Shown: positions 19,197 through 29,010 of the stretch, piece after piece
Layout of the letters: every line of letters starts with the position of its first letter
Numbering within the stretch: position 1 is the first letter of the stretch
DNA from: Geopseudomonas aromaticivorans
Lineage (GTDB): Bacteria > Pseudomonadota > Gammaproteobacteria > Pseudomonadales > Pseudomonadaceae
Assembly: GCF_019097855.1 (NCBI RefSeq)
Contig: NZ_JAHRGL010000019.1
Span: forward strand, 281,403-345,402
Length of the DNA: 64,000 nucleotides
Direction of reading: 5' to 3'
Position numbers and translations under genes: made by a program
Notes under the pieces: generated by a model
The model's input: only the letters and a program-made list of their open reading frames with translations
Databases searched by the model: none
Told to the model about the DNA's origin: nothing

Positions 19197-21314
19197 TCAG
19201 TGCCCGGCCATCGCCAAGGCTGCCTGGCGCTGCAGATAGCCCTCCAGCTCGGCGAACGGCATCGGCCGGGCGTAGAGGAAGCCCTGGAAGGCGTCGCACT
19301 GGTTGCGTTCGAGGAAGGCGGCCTGCTCCGGGGTCTCCACGCCTTCGGCGACCACCTTGAGGTCGAGGTGGTGGGCCATGGAGATGATGCCCTGGGTGAT
19401 GGCGGCATCGCGCGGGTCGCTGATCAGCTCCTGGACGAAGGAGCGGTCGATCTTGACCTTGTCGATCGGCAGATCCTTCAGGTAGCTGAGGCTGGAGTAG
19501 CCGGTGCCGAAGTCGTCCAATGCCAGGCCGACGCCGATTTTCTTCAGTTCGTGCAGCAGGTAGATCGCCCGCTCGGCGTTCTTCAGCAGCACGCTTTCGG
19601 TGATTTCCAGCTCCAGCAGGTTCGCCGGCAGGCCGCTGCTGTCCAGCGCGCGGCGCACGGTCTCGATGAAGTTGCTGCGCAAGAAGTGCACCGCCGAGAT
19701 GTTCACCGAGATGGCGCCGCGGGCCAGGCCGCGGTCGAGCAACTGGCGGTTGTGCCGGCAGGCGGTGTCCAGCACCCACTGGCTGATGGGGATGATCTGC
19801 CCGGTGTCCTCGGCGACCGGGATGAAGCGCAGCGGCGAGATCATGCCGCGCTCGGCATGCGGCCAGCGCAGCAGGGCCTCGCTGCCGATCACCAGGCCGC
19901 TGCGCGTATCGATCTGCGGCTGGTAGTGCAGCTCGAAGCTCATGCCGGCGATGGCTTTCTGCAGCTCGTTGCGCAGGGTCATGCGCTCGCTGACTTCCTG
20001 GTTGAGGTGCTCGGTGTACCACTGGTAGTTGTTGCGGCCGTGCTGCTTGGCCTGGTACATCGCCAGGTCGGCCTGCTGGATCAGCTTCATCGGCTGCTCG
20101 ATCTCGCCGTCGCTGAGGGTGATGCCGATGCTGGCGGTGACGTGCAGTTCCAGTTCGTTGAGGTGGTAGGGACGCGAGATGCTGCGGATCAGGCGCTCGG
20201 CCACCAGTAGCACGTCCTCGCCGTGGGCCAGGTCCGGCAGCAGGACGACGAACTCGTCGCCGCCGAGGCGGGCGAGGGTGTCGCCGGGGCGGATCTGCGC
20301 GCCCATGCGTTGCGCCACCTCCACCAGCACCTTGTCGCCGACCGCGTGGCCGAAGGTGTCGTTGATCGGCTTGAAGCCGTCGAGGTCGATCAGCATCACC
20401 GCCAGCTCCCGCGAGTAGCGCCGGGCGATCTGGCAGCCCTGCAGCAGGCGGTCCTCCAGCAGCGAGCGGTTGGGCAGGCCGGTCAGCACGTCGTGGCTGG
20501 CGTTGTAGGCCAGCTCCGACTCGAAGCGCTTGCGCTCGGAAATGTCGTTCTGCACGCCGACGTAGTGGGTGACCACGCCGCGCTCGTCCGGCACCGGGGC
20601 GATGTACAGGTCGTTCCAGAAGGCGCTGCCATCCTTGCGGAAGTTGCGCAGCACCACGTGTACCTCGCGCTGCTCGGCCAGGCTGCGGCGGATCTCCTCG
20701 AGAGCCGGCTGGTAGGGCTGGTTGCCCTGGAGGAAGCGGCAGTTGCGCCCCAGGATCTCCTCCTCGCGGTAGCCGGTGATGCGCTCGAAGGCCGGGTTGG
20801 CATAGATGATCGGCTGGTCGGGGGCCTGCGCGTCGACGATCACCACGCCGTTGTAGCTGGCTTCCAGGCAGCGCTGCAGCAGGGCGGCACGGCTATCGCT
20901 GCGGCCCAGGCGTTCGCGCGCGCTGGCGCGCTCCAGCGCATAGCGGATGCTGCGCCCGAGCAGGCGCCCGTCGAACTGGCCCTTGACCAGATAGTCGGAG
21001 GCGCCCAGTTCGAGGGCGCGGGCGTCGAGTTCGCTGTCGTCCTGGCCGGTGAGCAGGATCAGCGGCTGGTGCATGCTGCGGGCGCTGGCATGGCGCACCA
21101 GCTCCAGGCCGGAGTCGCTGCCGAGGCGGTTATCGATCAGATACAGGTCGTGCACGCCACTGTCGATGGCGCACCGGCCGCGCTCGAAGCTGTCCACCCA
21201 GTCCAGCACGTAATGCAGGTTGCCTGCCTCGCGCAGCAGATCGCGGATGATCAGGAAATCGTCCTCGTCATCCTCGATCAGCAAAAGGCGCAAGGGGGGG
21301 GCGGGCAGCGTCAT
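19197..21314 (-). CDS. REC-LOV-GGDEF-EAL cyclic-di-GMP response regulator with blue-light sensor domain
   Basis: This 705-residue cytoplasmic protein has four domains. The receiver (about 8-125) has acidic pocket E14-D15-D16, phospho-acceptor D61 and K111. The PAS domain (about 145-260) is a LOV photoreceptor: GRNCRFLQG at 189-197 gives the flavin-adduct Cys192, with flavin contacts N224, N234 and Q255 in NFRKDG, FWN and VGVQNDIS. The GGDEF domain keeps GGDEF at 351-355 and inhibitory-site RPGD at 342-345. The EAL domain keeps E479-A-L and DDFGTGYSSL at 600-609. All catalytic signatures are intact, so it could both make and degrade c-di-GMP under control of phosphorylation and blue light. It lies 87 bp downstream of a histidine kinase gene on the same strand, its likely partner. 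Confidence 0.93.
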   Translation of the reverse strand: MTLPAPPLRLLLIEDDEDDFLIIRDLLREAGNLHYVLDWVDSFERGRCAIDSGVHDLYLIDNRLGSDSGLELVRHASARSMHQPLILLTGQDDSELDARALELGASDYLVKGQFDGRLLGRSIRYALERASARERLGRSDSRAALLQRCLEASYNGVVIVDAQAPDQPIIYANPAFERITGYREEEILGRNCRFLQGNQPYQPALEEIRRSLAEQREVHVVLRNFRKDGSAFWNDLYIAPVPDERGVVTHYVGVQNDISERKRFESELAYNASHDVLTGLPNRSLLEDRLLQGCQIARRYSRELAVMLIDLDGFKPINDTFGHAVGDKVLVEVAQRMGAQIRPGDTLARLGGDEFVVLLPDLAHGEDVLLVAERLIRSISRPYHLNELELHVTASIGITLSDGEIEQPMKLIQQADLAMYQAKQHGRNNYQWYTEHLNQEVSERMTLRNELQKAIAGMSFELHYQPQIDTRSGLVIGSEALLRWPHAERGMISPLRFIPVAEDTGQIIPISQWVLDTACRHNRQLLDRGLARGAISVNISAVHFLRSNFIETVRRALDSSGLPANLLELEITESVLLKNAERAIYLLHELKKIGVGLALDDFGTGYSSLSYLKDLPIDKVKIDRSFVQELISDPRDAAITQGIISMAHHLDLKVVAEGVETPEQAAFLERNQCDAFQGFLYARPMPFAELEGYLQRQAALAMAGH

Positions 21315-21401
21315 GGGGCGTCGGCTCCGGCGGCGGTTCGACGGGGTTCAGGGGTCCTTCGCGCAGGCCGCGATCGCTGGGCGGCCTGCTGCTGGAGAAG
21401 T

Positions 21402-24185
21402 TTACCCTGTCGGCATTGGTGGCGTCGGGAAGGTGACGCGAAAGGTGGCGCCTTGTCCCGGCCGGCTGCTGGCCGACAATCGGCCTCCGTGGCGTTCGGC
21501 GATCCTGCTGACAATCGCCAGACCGATGCCGGTGCCTGGGTATGCCTGGCGGCTGTGCAGGCGCTGGAACGGGTGGAAAATGCGCTCGAGGTATTGTTCA
21601 TCGAAGCCCACGCCCTGGTCGCTCACGCACAGGCTCCACTCGCCCGTGGGTTGATATTCAGCATAGATGCGAACCTGTGGCAACTCGCCCGGCTTGTGGA
21701 ACTTGATCGCGTTGCTCAGCAGGTTCTGCAGCAGCTGGCGCATTTGCGACGGATCGCCTGCGATGGCAGGCAGCGGCGCGCGCTCGATCCGCGCGCCGCT
21801 GCCCTCGATCACATGCTCGAGATCCTGCATGACCTCGTCGAGCAACCGCTCCAGCTCGAGGCGCACGAACGACTGGGCGCGGGTGGCGACGCGCGAGTAG
21901 GCCAGCAGGTCGTGGATCAGTGCCTGCATGCGCTCGGCCGCCGAAATCATGCGCTGGAGATAGTCGCGGCCCTGCTCGTCCAGCCCGGCGGGACGGGTCT
22001 GCAGGCGCGCGGCGAAGGACTGGATCTTGCGCAGCGGCTCCTGCAGGTCGTGGGAGGCGACGAAGGCGAACGCCTGCAGTTCGCGGTTGCTGCGCTCCAG
22101 TTCGGCCAGGGCGCTCTGCAGGGTCCGCTCGGCGGTCTTGCGCTGGCGGATGTCCTTGGCGATGCAGAACACTCCGACGATTGCGTGGTCGATCACGATC
22201 GGCAGCTGGGTGACGTCCAGTTCCAGCAGCTCGCCGGCCCGGTTGCGGCACTGCAGCTCGAAGGAGTGGGTTTCGCCACGCGCCACCTTGAGCAGCAGCG
22301 GCTGGATGCGCTGCGCCTCGGTCGGCTCCAGATACTGGGTGAAGTGGGCGCCGCGCAGCTCGTCCTCGCGGTAGCCGAGCAGCTGGCTGGCGACCGGATT
22401 GACCCGCTCGAAGCGGCCGCGCAGGTCGAAGGCGAACACCGGGTCTGGGTTGCAGGCGAACAGCGAGCGGAAGCGTTGCTCGCTCTCCAGCAGGCGCTGG
22501 CGGGTGGTCTTCTGCTCGATGGCGATGGCAGCCAGATGGCTGGCGGTGGTGACCAGATCCTCCAGGACGCTATCCACCACCATCGGTTGCTGCTGGTAGA
22601 TGGCGAAGGTGCCGAGCAGTCCGCCGCTGGCGGCGAACAGCGGGGTCGACCAGCAGGCATGCAGGTTGCTGCTGGCGGCCAGTTCGTGGAAGCCCTGCCA
22701 CAGCGGGTCGTGGGCAATGTCGTTGACCAGCACCGGTTGGCGGCGGAAGGCGGCGGTGCCGCAGGAGCCCGTCCCTTCGCGGATCGGCAGGCCGTCGACG
22801 GCCTGGTTGTAGTGTTCGTCCAGGCTGGGTGCGGCTCCCAACGTCAGGCGCTGGCCGCTGCTGTCCACCAGCAGGATCGAGCAGCGCAGGCGCGGATCAC
22901 TCTGTTCGATCAGCCGGCAGATTGCCTCGAGGATCTGCGGCAGCGGTTGCAGAGTGGAGATCATGTCCAGCACGCGGCTCTGGGCCTCGTCGAAGCGTTG
23001 CCGCTCGCGCAGGTGCAGCGCCTGTTGCTGGGCACCCCAGGCCAGGCGTTGGGTGAACATCAGGAAAAAGCTCAGGGCGAGGCCGCAGAACAGCACCAGG
23101 AGGGCCAGCAAGCGACTGCCGGCCTGGCCGCGGCCCGGCTTGAGGTAGGTGCCGATCGTCCACTCCGGGGTTTGCGCCAGGCGGGTCAGGCCGCTGCCAA
23201 CCGGGATCAGGACGTGTCCCGGGGCGGCACCGGCCGAGTCGTAGATCAGTTGGCTACCTTCGTGCACGCGGATGATGAATTCGCCGCTGTTGCCGCCGAG
23301 CAGGTTGCCCATGGTGTCGCCGACATCCAGGCTGGCCACCAGCAGTTGGCCTGACTGGCCGGGCAGGTGCAAGGGGACGGCGATCAGTGCCATCGGGCCA
23401 TTGCCGAGCAGATTCAGCGAGGCGCTCATGTGCGCCTGGCGACCGGTGCGCACCTGCTGCAGCCAGTCACGCTGCTCCGGGTCGGCCAGGAAACTCTCCA
23501 GCCAGCGCTGGGCCTTGGGGGCGCGGACCTGGTTGCGCTGGGGCAGCAGGCGCTCGTCCAGTACGGCGATCAGTCCCAGGTTGGGAAAATCGCGCAGGTA
23601 GCTGCCGGCTTCCTGCTGCCACAGGGCGTCGGAGGGCATGCTGCCGATGGCCTGCCAGCGTTCGGCCATGCGCTGGATCAGCGCCAGCCGGGCACTCAGC
23701 ATCTCCCGGCTGGCGCTTTGCAGGCGCGCGAGCAGCAGTTGGCTCTGCGCGGCGAGTGCATCGCTGCTCTGCTGGCTGAGCAGCGACCAGCTGGCGGTCG
23801 ACAGCAACACGCCACAGACGCCAGCCAGCAGGGTGCGCCGATCGAGGCGCAGGTTGTGCGGACCCTTGCGCAGCGCCAACAGGCTGAGCAGGGCTGCGCC
23901 CAGCAGGGTGATGCCCAGGCTGAGGGCGAGCGGCGGGCTGCCTGGCGACAGTAGCAGGTAGTGAGGGCTGGACCCGTGGTCCAGCAGGACATCGAGCAGG
24001 CTTACGCCGCCCACGGCCAGCAGGGCCAAGGCCAGGGTGTACAGGAAGGCCTGGTAGATCAGCGGGCGGTGGTCTGTCGACACGGGAGGTGCCCTGCCTT
24101 GCGCTGCGGGTGACATCCGATCATGTGCACGTCCTTGCATGGTGACAACCGTCGCATGCCGTGGGTCGATGGCTGTGTCCCTCAC
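21402..24185 (-). CDS. Membrane GAF-PAS histidine kinase
   Basis: This sensor kinase of up to 927 residues has three hydrophobic segments near residues 43-66, 84-105 and 117-136 and an extracytoplasmic region (about 137-355). A fourth helix (357-377) is followed by GAF (about 410-555) and PAS (about 565-685) domains. The HisKA domain has phospho-acceptor H712 in ASHDLQEPLRKIQSF, the variant common in phytochrome-like kinases. The HATPase domain has N-box NLLSNAIKF, DQGVG and GTGIGLA. A GTG start at 24185 overlaps the protease stop (GTGA); ATGs at 24140 and 24116 are alternatives without clearly better ribosome sites. It probably phosphorylates the downstream REC-LOV-GGDEF-EAL protein; the signal sensed is unknown. 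Confidence 0.87.
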   Translation of the reverse strand: MRDTAIDPRHATVVTMQGRAHDRMSPAAQGRAPPVSTDHRPLIYQAFLYTLALALLAVGGVSLLDVLLDHGSSPHYLLLSPGSPPLALSLGITLLGAALLSLLALRKGPHNLRLDRRTLLAGVCGVLLSTASWSLLSQQSSDALAAQSQLLLARLQSASREMLSARLALIQRMAERWQAIGSMPSDALWQQEAGSYLRDFPNLGLIAVLDERLLPQRNQVRAPKAQRWLESFLADPEQRDWLQQVRTGRQAHMSASLNLLGNGPMALIAVPLHLPGQSGQLLVASLDVGDTMGNLLGGNSGEFIIRVHEGSQLIYDSAGAAPGHVLIPVGSGLTRLAQTPEWTIGTYLKPGRGQAGSRLLALLVLFCGLALSFFLMFTQRLAWGAQQQALHLRERQRFDEAQSRVLDMISTLQPLPQILEAICRLIEQSDPRLRCSILLVDSSGQRLTLGAAPSLDEHYNQAVDGLPIREGTGSCGTAAFRRQPVLVNDIAHDPLWQGFHELAASSNLHACWSTPLFAASGGLLGTFAIYQQQPMVVDSVLEDLVTTASHLAAIAIEQKTTRQRLLESEQRFRSLFACNPDPVFAFDLRGRFERVNPVASQLLGYREDELRGAHFTQYLEPTEAQRIQPLLLKVARGETHSFELQCRNRAGELLELDVTQLPIVIDHAIVGVFCIAKDIRQRKTAERTLQSALAELERSNRELQAFAFVASHDLQEPLRKIQSFAARLQTRPAGLDEQGRDYLQRMISAAERMQALIHDLLAYSRVATRAQSFVRLELERLLDEVMQDLEHVIEGSGARIERAPLPAIAGDPSQMRQLLQNLLSNAIKFHKPGELPQVRIYAEYQPTGEWSLCVSDQGVGFDEQYLERIFHPFQRLHSRQAYPGTGIGLAIVSRIAERHGGRLSASSRPGQGATFRVTFPTPPMPTG

Positions 24186-26002
24186 TGAGCCCCGGCCGTC
24201 CGTTCCGGGCGCAGCGGCGGGAAGTCTTCGGGGGTGATGGTTTCCCGCTCCAGCAGCAGGCGGGCGCCCTCGTCCAGTTCGGCGCGGCGCTGCTGGAGGA
24301 CTTCGCCGGCGCGGCGGTAGGCCTTGTCGATCAGCTGGCGCACGGCTAGGTCGATCTCGCGGGCGGTCTGCTCGGAGTAGTCCTTCTCGCGCATGGCAAT
24401 CAGGTTGTCGCCGAGGAAGCTGTTGCTCTGCCGCTCCAGCACCGCTTGGCCGAGGTCGGCGCTCATGCCGAAACGGGTGACGATCTGCCGGGCGATGTCG
24501 GTGACCTTGGCCAGGTCGTCGGCCGCGCCGGTGGAGATCTCGCCGAACAGCAGCTGCTCGGCCGCGCGGCCGGCGAGCAGCACCACCATGCGGTTCTTCA
24601 GCTCGCCGAGGGTGATCAGGAAGCGGTCGTCGGTCGGCCGTTGCAGGGTGTAGCCGAGGGCGCCGATCGAGCGTGGGATGATCGATACCTTGTGCACCGG
24701 GTCCATGCCCGGCAGGCTGCTGGCGGCCAGTGCGTGGCCCATCTCGTGATAGGCCACCACCTCGCGTTCGTGGGGCAGCAGCAGGCGGCCGCGGCGCTCG
24801 GCGCCGGCGACGATGCGCTCTACCGCGCGGGTGAAGTCGTCCATGCTGACCTGCTCGGCACCGCGTCGGGTGGCGGTGATGGCGGCCTCGTTGATCAGGT
24901 TGGCCAGGTCGGCGCCGGTGAAGCCGGGGGTGATGCCGGCGACCTGGACCAGGTCGACCTCGGCGGCCGCCTGGATGCGCTTGATGTGCACCTTGAGGAT
25001 GGCCACGCGACCCTTGCGGTCCGGGCGGTCGACGACGATCTGGCGGTCGAAGCGGCCGGCGCGCAGCAGCGCCGGGTCGAGGATTTCCGGGCGGTTGGTG
25101 GCGGCCAGCAGCACCACGCCTTCGCGCGGGTCGAAGCCGTCCAGCTCGGCCAGCAGCTGGTTGAGGGTCTGCTCCTTCTCGTCGTTGCCGCCGAAGGCGC
25201 CGACGCCGCGCATCTTGCCCAGGGCATCCAGTTCATCGATGAAGATGATGCAGGGTGCCGCCTTGCGCGCCTGCTCGAACAGGTCGCGCACCCGCGCCGC
25301 GCCGACGCCGACGAACATCTCGACGAACTCCGAGCCGGAGATGGAGAAGAACGGCACGCCGGCCTCGCCGGCCACCGCCTTGGCCACCAGGGTCTTGCCG
25401 GTGCCCGGCGGGCCGACCAGCAGGATGCCCTTGGGAATCCGTGCGCCGAGGCGGCTGTACTTGGGCTGGTCCTTGAGAAAGGAGACGATCTCCTCCAGTT
25501 CGGCCTTGGCCTCGTCGATCCCCGCGACGTCGTCGAAGGTCACCCCGGTGTCGCGCTCCACGTAGACCTTGGCCTTGGACTTGCCGACGCTGACCAGCCC
25601 GCCGAGGCCGCCCTGCTTGTCGGTCAGGCGGCGGAACAGGAAGCTCCAGAAGGCGAAGATCAGCACCAGCGGCAGCAGCCAGGACAGCAGGTTGGCGACC
25701 AGGGTGTTCTCGCGCACCGCGGTGAACTTGGCCCCGGAGGCGGCCAGCTCCTCGGCCAGCGCGGGATCGACGCGGTTGGTGACGAAGCTGCTGCGGTTGT
25801 TGATCGGCTCCAGCAGCTTGCCGCTGATCTGCTGGTTATTGATGCTGAGTTCGCTCAGCTTGCCGTCCTTGAGCAGCTTGAGGAATTCGCTGTAGGCGAT
25901 CGGTTCGACGGCCTGACGTTCGCTCCACCAGCCCTGGAACATCAGCAGCAGGCTGAACGCCAGCAGGAAATACCACGCGTTCCATTGAAACTTCTTGTCC
26001 AT
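24182..26002 (-). CDS. ftsH: FtsH-type membrane AAA+ zinc metalloprotease (probable second paralogue)
   Basis: This 606-residue ATP-dependent protease has two N-terminal membrane helices (about 9-26 and 102-122) around a short periplasmic domain. The AAA module has Walker A GPPGTGKT (197-204), Walker [10 protein letters not shown] (252-260) and the pore motif [10 protein letters not shown]. The zinc site is HEMGH (419-423). It is shorter than housekeeping FtsH (about 640 residues) and is not beside rrmJ/folP, where the housekeeping gene usually sits, so I infer an accessory paralogue. It is the first gene of a likely operon with the histidine kinase (GTGA overlap) and the LOV cyclic-di-GMP protein. 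GGGGTG 5 bases upstream supports the start. Confidence 0.9.
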   Translation of the reverse strand: MDKKFQWNAWYFLLAFSLLLMFQGWWSERQAVEPIAYSEFLKLLKDGKLSELSINNQQISGKLLEPINNRSSFVTNRVDPALAEELAASGAKFTAVRENTLVANLLSWLLPLVLIFAFWSFLFRRLTDKQGGLGGLVSVGKSKAKVYVERDTGVTFDDVAGIDEAKAELEEIVSFLKDQPKYSRLGARIPKGILLVGPPGTGKTLVAKAVAGEAGVPFFSISGSEFVEMFVGVGAARVRDLFEQARKAAPCIIFIDELDALGKMRGVGAFGGNDEKEQTLNQLLAELDGFDPREGVVLLAATNRPEILDPALLRAGRFDRQIVVDRPDRKGRVAILKVHIKRIQAAAEVDLVQVAGITPGFTGADLANLINEAAITATRRGAEQVSMDDFTRAVERIVAGAERRGRLLLPHEREVVAYHEMGHALAASSLPGMDPVHKVSIIPRSIGALGYTLQRPTDDRFLITLGELKNRMVVLLAGRAAEQLLFGEISTGAADDLAKVTDIARQIVTRFGMSADLGQAVLERQSNSFLGDNLIAMREKDYSEQTAREIDLAVRQLIDKAYRRAGEVLQQRRAELDEGARLLLERETITPEDFPPLRPERTAGAQ

Positions 26003-26196
26003 GCCGCACCCCGCTGCGCCCTTGTTCGCTCAGTGCAGGATAGTCGCTGCCGGCCAATCCGGTCCTGCACGGGGCAAGAGGGGGGCCGGCCGGGTGAGGC
26101 GTGAGGGCGCGGACCTTGCACCCCGGCTCTTCATGGCGTTGCAGGGCGAACCCCGTGGGTCGAGCTGCGCTTCGGTGTGCGCTGATCTTCCGCCAG

Positions 26197-26237
26197 AAAC
26201 GCCAAGGCCCGAAGCTTTGCTCCGGGCCTTGGCGTTT
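26197..26237. terminator. Bidirectional intrinsic terminator
   Basis: A 15-bp perfect stem (26197-26211 with 26223-26237; arm AAACGCCAAGGCCCG) closes an 11-base loop, with GTTT and CAAA at the bases. It ends the osmC transcript. The other side of the gap leads to the same-strand protease gene, so it separates the two units. Confidence 0.75.
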
Positions 26238-26249
26238 GCGCTGCCGGGA

Positions 26250-26684
26250 TCAGGCCAGCGTGCTTTCCAGGCGGGTGCCGTTGACCAGGTTGTCGGCCAG
26301 CGGGCAGCGCCGCTCGATTTCCGCCAGTACCGCCTGCTTCTCCTCGCGACTCAGGTCGGCGTCGATGTCCACCTTCACCCGCAGCGCCTGGAAGCCCGGG
26401 CGCACGTCGTCGCGGCGGCCGAGCAGGCCGTCCGGGTCGTAGTCGCCCTCGATCTCGAACTGCATGCCGCGCAGCTCGAACTTGCGCTGGTGGGCGAGGA
26501 AGCGGCCGATGGTGCCGAAGCAGCCGGCCAGGGCGGCGAGGATGAGCTCCAGCGGCGTCGGTCCGAGGTCTTGGCCGGCGGCGTGCTTCGGCTGATCCAT
26601 GCGGATGACATGGTTGCCGGCCTCCACGCTGATGGCGAAGGCGTGATCGAGGCTGCCGCTGACGCGGATGGTCTTCAGCGTCAT
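26250..26684 (-). CDS. OsmC family protein
   Basis: This 144-residue protein has the OsmC/Ohr fold. The two conserved cysteines are present: Cys55 in LAALAGCFGTIG and Cys127 in ERRCPLADNL, as in thiol-dependent peroxidases that reduce organic hydroperoxides. The sequence is closer to the YhfA-like general OsmC group than to Ohr. It directly follows the small DUF2892 membrane gene (one base between them), so the pair is likely co-transcribed. A strong terminator lies just downstream. Confidence 0.88.
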   Translation of the reverse strand: MTLKTIRVSGSLDHAFAISVEAGNHVIRMDQPKHAAGQDLGPTPLELILAALAGCFGTIGRFLAHQRKFELRGMQFEIEGDYDPDGLLGRRDDVRPGFQALRVKVDIDADLSREEKQAVLAEIERRCPLADNLVNGTRLESTLA

Positions 26685-26685
26685 G

Positions 26686-26877
26686 TCACTGGTCCTTGCC
26701 GCAGGTCTTGATGCCGAGCAGGGTGTAGGCCGGGCACCAGCTCAGCAGGCCGGTAGCCAGCGGGACCAGGCCGATCAGCCCCCACCAGCCGATCACGCCG
26801 GTGGCGCCGAGTGCCAACAGGACCAGGCCGGCGACGATGCGCAGGATCTTGTCCGTCTTGCCAACGTTGCATTGCAT
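26686..26877 (-). CDS. Small DUF2892 (YgaP-like) inner-membrane protein
   Basis: This 63-residue protein starts MQCNVGKTDKILRIVAGL and has two transmembrane helices (about residues 11-27 and 32-49), then SWCPAYTLLGIKTCG. This is the DUF2892 pattern found at the C-terminus of YgaP-type rhodaneses and as a stand-alone protein. Of three closely spaced ATGs, 26877 is chosen because AAAGGAG sits 8 bases before it. Its function is unknown. Linkage to OsmC suggests a role in thiol or sulfur stress, an inference only. Confidence 0.8.
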   Translation of the reverse strand: MQCNVGKTDKILRIVAGLVLLALGATGVIGWWGLIGLVPLATGLLSWCPAYTLLGIKTCGKDQ

Positions 26878-27034
26878 CTGCATCTCTCCTTTGCGGGGTG
26901 GGGCGGCTGCCCATGCGCTCAGCGTAGCCACATATCGGCGACCGCTGTCCTCTATATACCCCATGGAGTATGTGAGCGCCAGCGGGGGACTGTCGCAGGG
27001 TGACTATGCGCAGCCGCGTGGGAGGCAGAAACGA

Positions 27035-27058
27035 CAACGGCACCCGAAGGTGCCGTTG
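27035..27058 (-). terminator. Intrinsic terminator of the fabA-fabB operon
   Basis: A ten-base-pair stem, 27035-27044 with 27049-27058, closes a four-base loop (TTCG in transcript sense). On the minus strand it is followed by a T-rich stretch (TCGTTTCTG). It lies 19 bp past the fabB stop. Confidence 0.7.
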
Positions 27059-27076
27059 CAGTGCAGCGAGAGCGAC

Positions 27077-28297
27077 TTACTTGCCGGTCCAGCGCTTGAG
27101 GACCAGCGTGGCGTTGGTGCCGCCGAAGCCGAAGCTGTTGCTCATCACCGTGTTCAGGGTGACGTTCTCGCGAGTCTGGGTGACGATCGGCAGATCGGCC
27201 ACTTCCGGGTCCAGCTCGTCGATGTTGGCCGAGCCGGCGATGAAGTTGCCTTCCATCATCAGCAGGCTGTAGATCGCTTCCTGCACGCCGGCGGCGCCCA
27301 GCGAGTGGCCGGACAGGCTCTTGGTCGAGCTGATGGCCGGGGCCTTGTCGCCGAACACGGTGCGCACGGCACGGGCTTCCGCGACGTCGCCGACCGGGGT
27401 CGAGGTGCCGTGGGTGTTCAGGTAGTCGATCGGGGTGTCGACGGTGGCCATTGCCTGCTGCATGCAGCGGATTGCGCCTTCGCCGCTCGGCGCGACCATG
27501 TCGTAGCCGTCGGAAGTGGCGCCGTAGCCGACGATCTCGGCATAAATCTTGGCGCCGCGCTTGAGCGCGTGCTCCAGTTCCTCGACCACCACCATGCCGC
27601 CGCCGCCGGCGATGACGAAGCCGTCACGCTTGGCGTCGTAGGCGCGCGAGGCCTTTTCCGGAGTGGCGTTGTACTGGGTGGACAGGGCGCCCATGGCGTC
27701 GAACAGGAAGCTCTGGCTCCAGTGCTCCTCTTCACCGCCGCCGGCGAAGACCATGTCCTGCTTGCCCATCTGGATCTGCTCCATGGCGTTGCCGATGCAG
27801 TGGGCACTGGTGGCGCAAGCGGAGGAGATGGTGTAGTTCACGCCCTTGATCTTGAACGGGGTGGCCAGGCAGGCGGACACGGTGCTGCCCATGGTGCGCG
27901 GCACGCGGTACGGGCCGACGCGCTTGACACCCTTTTCGCGCAGGATGTCCAGGGCTTCCATCTGGTTGAGAGTGGACGCACCACCGGAGCCGGCGATCAG
28001 GCCGACGCGCGGGTTGGAGATCTCTTCCTCGGTCAGGCCGGCATCCTTGATCGCCTGTTCCATGGACAGGTAGGCGAAGGCGGCGGCGTCACCCATGAAG
28101 CGGTAGACCTTGCGGTCGATCAGCGCTTCGAGGTCGAGGTCGACGGAGCCGGAGACCTGGCTGCGCAGCCCCATGTCGGCATAGGACTGGTTGAAGCGGA
28201 TGCCCGGGCGGCTGGCGCGCAGGTTGGCGGAAACAGTCTCTTTGTCATTGCCCAGGCAGGACACGATGCCCATCCCGGTGATCACGACGCGACGCAT
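27077..28297 (-). CDS. fabB: 3-oxoacyl-[acyl-carrier-protein] synthase I FabB
   Basis: This 406-residue condensing enzyme elongates unsaturated fatty acids in the cytoplasm. The KAS catalytic triad is visible: Cys161 in [10 protein letters not shown], His296 in [11 protein letters not shown] and His331 in [12 protein letters not shown]. Length and N-terminus [16 protein letters not shown] fit FabB rather than FabF. It lies 11 bp downstream of fabA, the standard pseudomonad fabAB operon that branches the pathway toward cis-vaccenate and palmitoleate. Confidence 0.97.
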   Translation of the reverse strand: MRRVVITGMGIVSCLGNDKETVSANLRASRPGIRFNQSYADMGLRSQVSGSVDLDLEALIDRKVYRFMGDAAAFAYLSMEQAIKDAGLTEEEISNPRVGLIAGSGGASTLNQMEALDILREKGVKRVGPYRVPRTMGSTVSACLATPFKIKGVNYTISSACATSAHCIGNAMEQIQMGKQDMVFAGGGEEEHWSQSFLFDAMGALSTQYNATPEKASRAYDAKRDGFVIAGGGGMVVVEELEHALKRGAKIYAEIVGYGATSDGYDMVAPSGEGAIRCMQQAMATVDTPIDYLNTHGTSTPVGDVAEARAVRTVFGDKAPAISSTKSLSGHSLGAAGVQEAIYSLLMMEGNFIAGSANIDELDPEVADLPIVTQTRENVTLNTVMSNSFGFGGTNATLVLKRWTGK

Positions 28298-28308
28298 GCG
28301 GGTAACCC

Positions 28309-28824
28309 TTAAAAGCTATCAGTGGAAGTGAACAGACCGACGCGCAGGCCTTCGGCACTGTAGATCTCGCGGCCATCTACGCTCACGGTGCCGTCGGCAA
28401 TGGCCAGGATCAGCGAGCGGGTGATGGTGCGCTTGATGTGGATGTTGTAGGTGACTTTCTTGGCGGTCGGCAAGACCTGACCGAAGAATTTTACTTCGCC
28501 CGAGCCCAGGGCACGGCCGCGGCCGGGGTTGCCCTGCCAGCCGAGGTAGAAGCCGACCAGCTGCCACATGGCGTCCAGGCCCAGGCAGCCCGGCATTACC
28601 GGGTCGCCTTCGAAGTGGCAGCCGAAGAACCACAGGTCCGGGTTGATGTCGAGCTCGGCCACAATTTCGCCTTTGCCGTACTTGCCGCCGGTTTCGCTGA
28701 TGTGGACGATGCGGTCCATCATCAGCATATTGGGGGCGGGCAGTTGCGCGTTACCCGGGCCGAACAGTTCACCGCGGCTGCAGCTGAGCAGTTCTTCCTG
28801 AGTGAAGGCGTTTTGTTTGGTCAT
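28309..28824 (-). CDS. fabA: 3-hydroxydecanoyl-ACP dehydratase/isomerase FabA
   Basis: This 171-residue enzyme dehydrates 3-hydroxydecanoyl-ACP and isomerises the trans-2 to the cis-3 product, the committed step of anaerobic unsaturated fatty acid synthesis. Catalytic His70 and Asp84 fall at exactly the expected positions in [19 protein letters not shown]. The ATG at 28824 (MTKQNAFTQ) has GAGGAG upstream; an in-frame extension to 28875 lacks support. It is transcribed with fabB. The 186-bp upstream gap (28825-29010) must hold the promoter; an AGTC-ATA-GACT palindrome at 28907-28917 is the only symmetric element I noted there, and I did not recognise a regulator site. Confidence 0.97.
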   Translation of the reverse strand: MTKQNAFTQEELLSCSRGELFGPGNAQLPAPNMLMMDRIVHISETGGKYGKGEIVAELDINPDLWFFGCHFEGDPVMPGCLGLDAMWQLVGFYLGWQGNPGRGRALGSGEVKFFGQVLPTAKKVTYNIHIKRTITRSLILAIADGTVSVDGREIYSAEGLRVGLFTSTDSF

Positions 28825-29010
28825 GCGAGCTCCTCGACGGTCCCTGTACCACAGGGGGCAGATCTTTCCGGTCACGCCCTCCCTGATGGAAGCGTGCCTG
28901 TGACCTAGTCATAGACTATGGCCTGTTGATGAAAGTCACAGCGCGGCAATGGTCATTCTGCGACGAATGGCGCCGTCCATGACTGTGCGAATGTGCAAGC
29001 GTGCCGTATT

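Noticed and set aside
28825-29010. DesT/FabR-type operator before fabA
   Set aside because: Only a short AGTC-ATA-GACT palindrome is visible; it does not match an operator I can recall with certainty.
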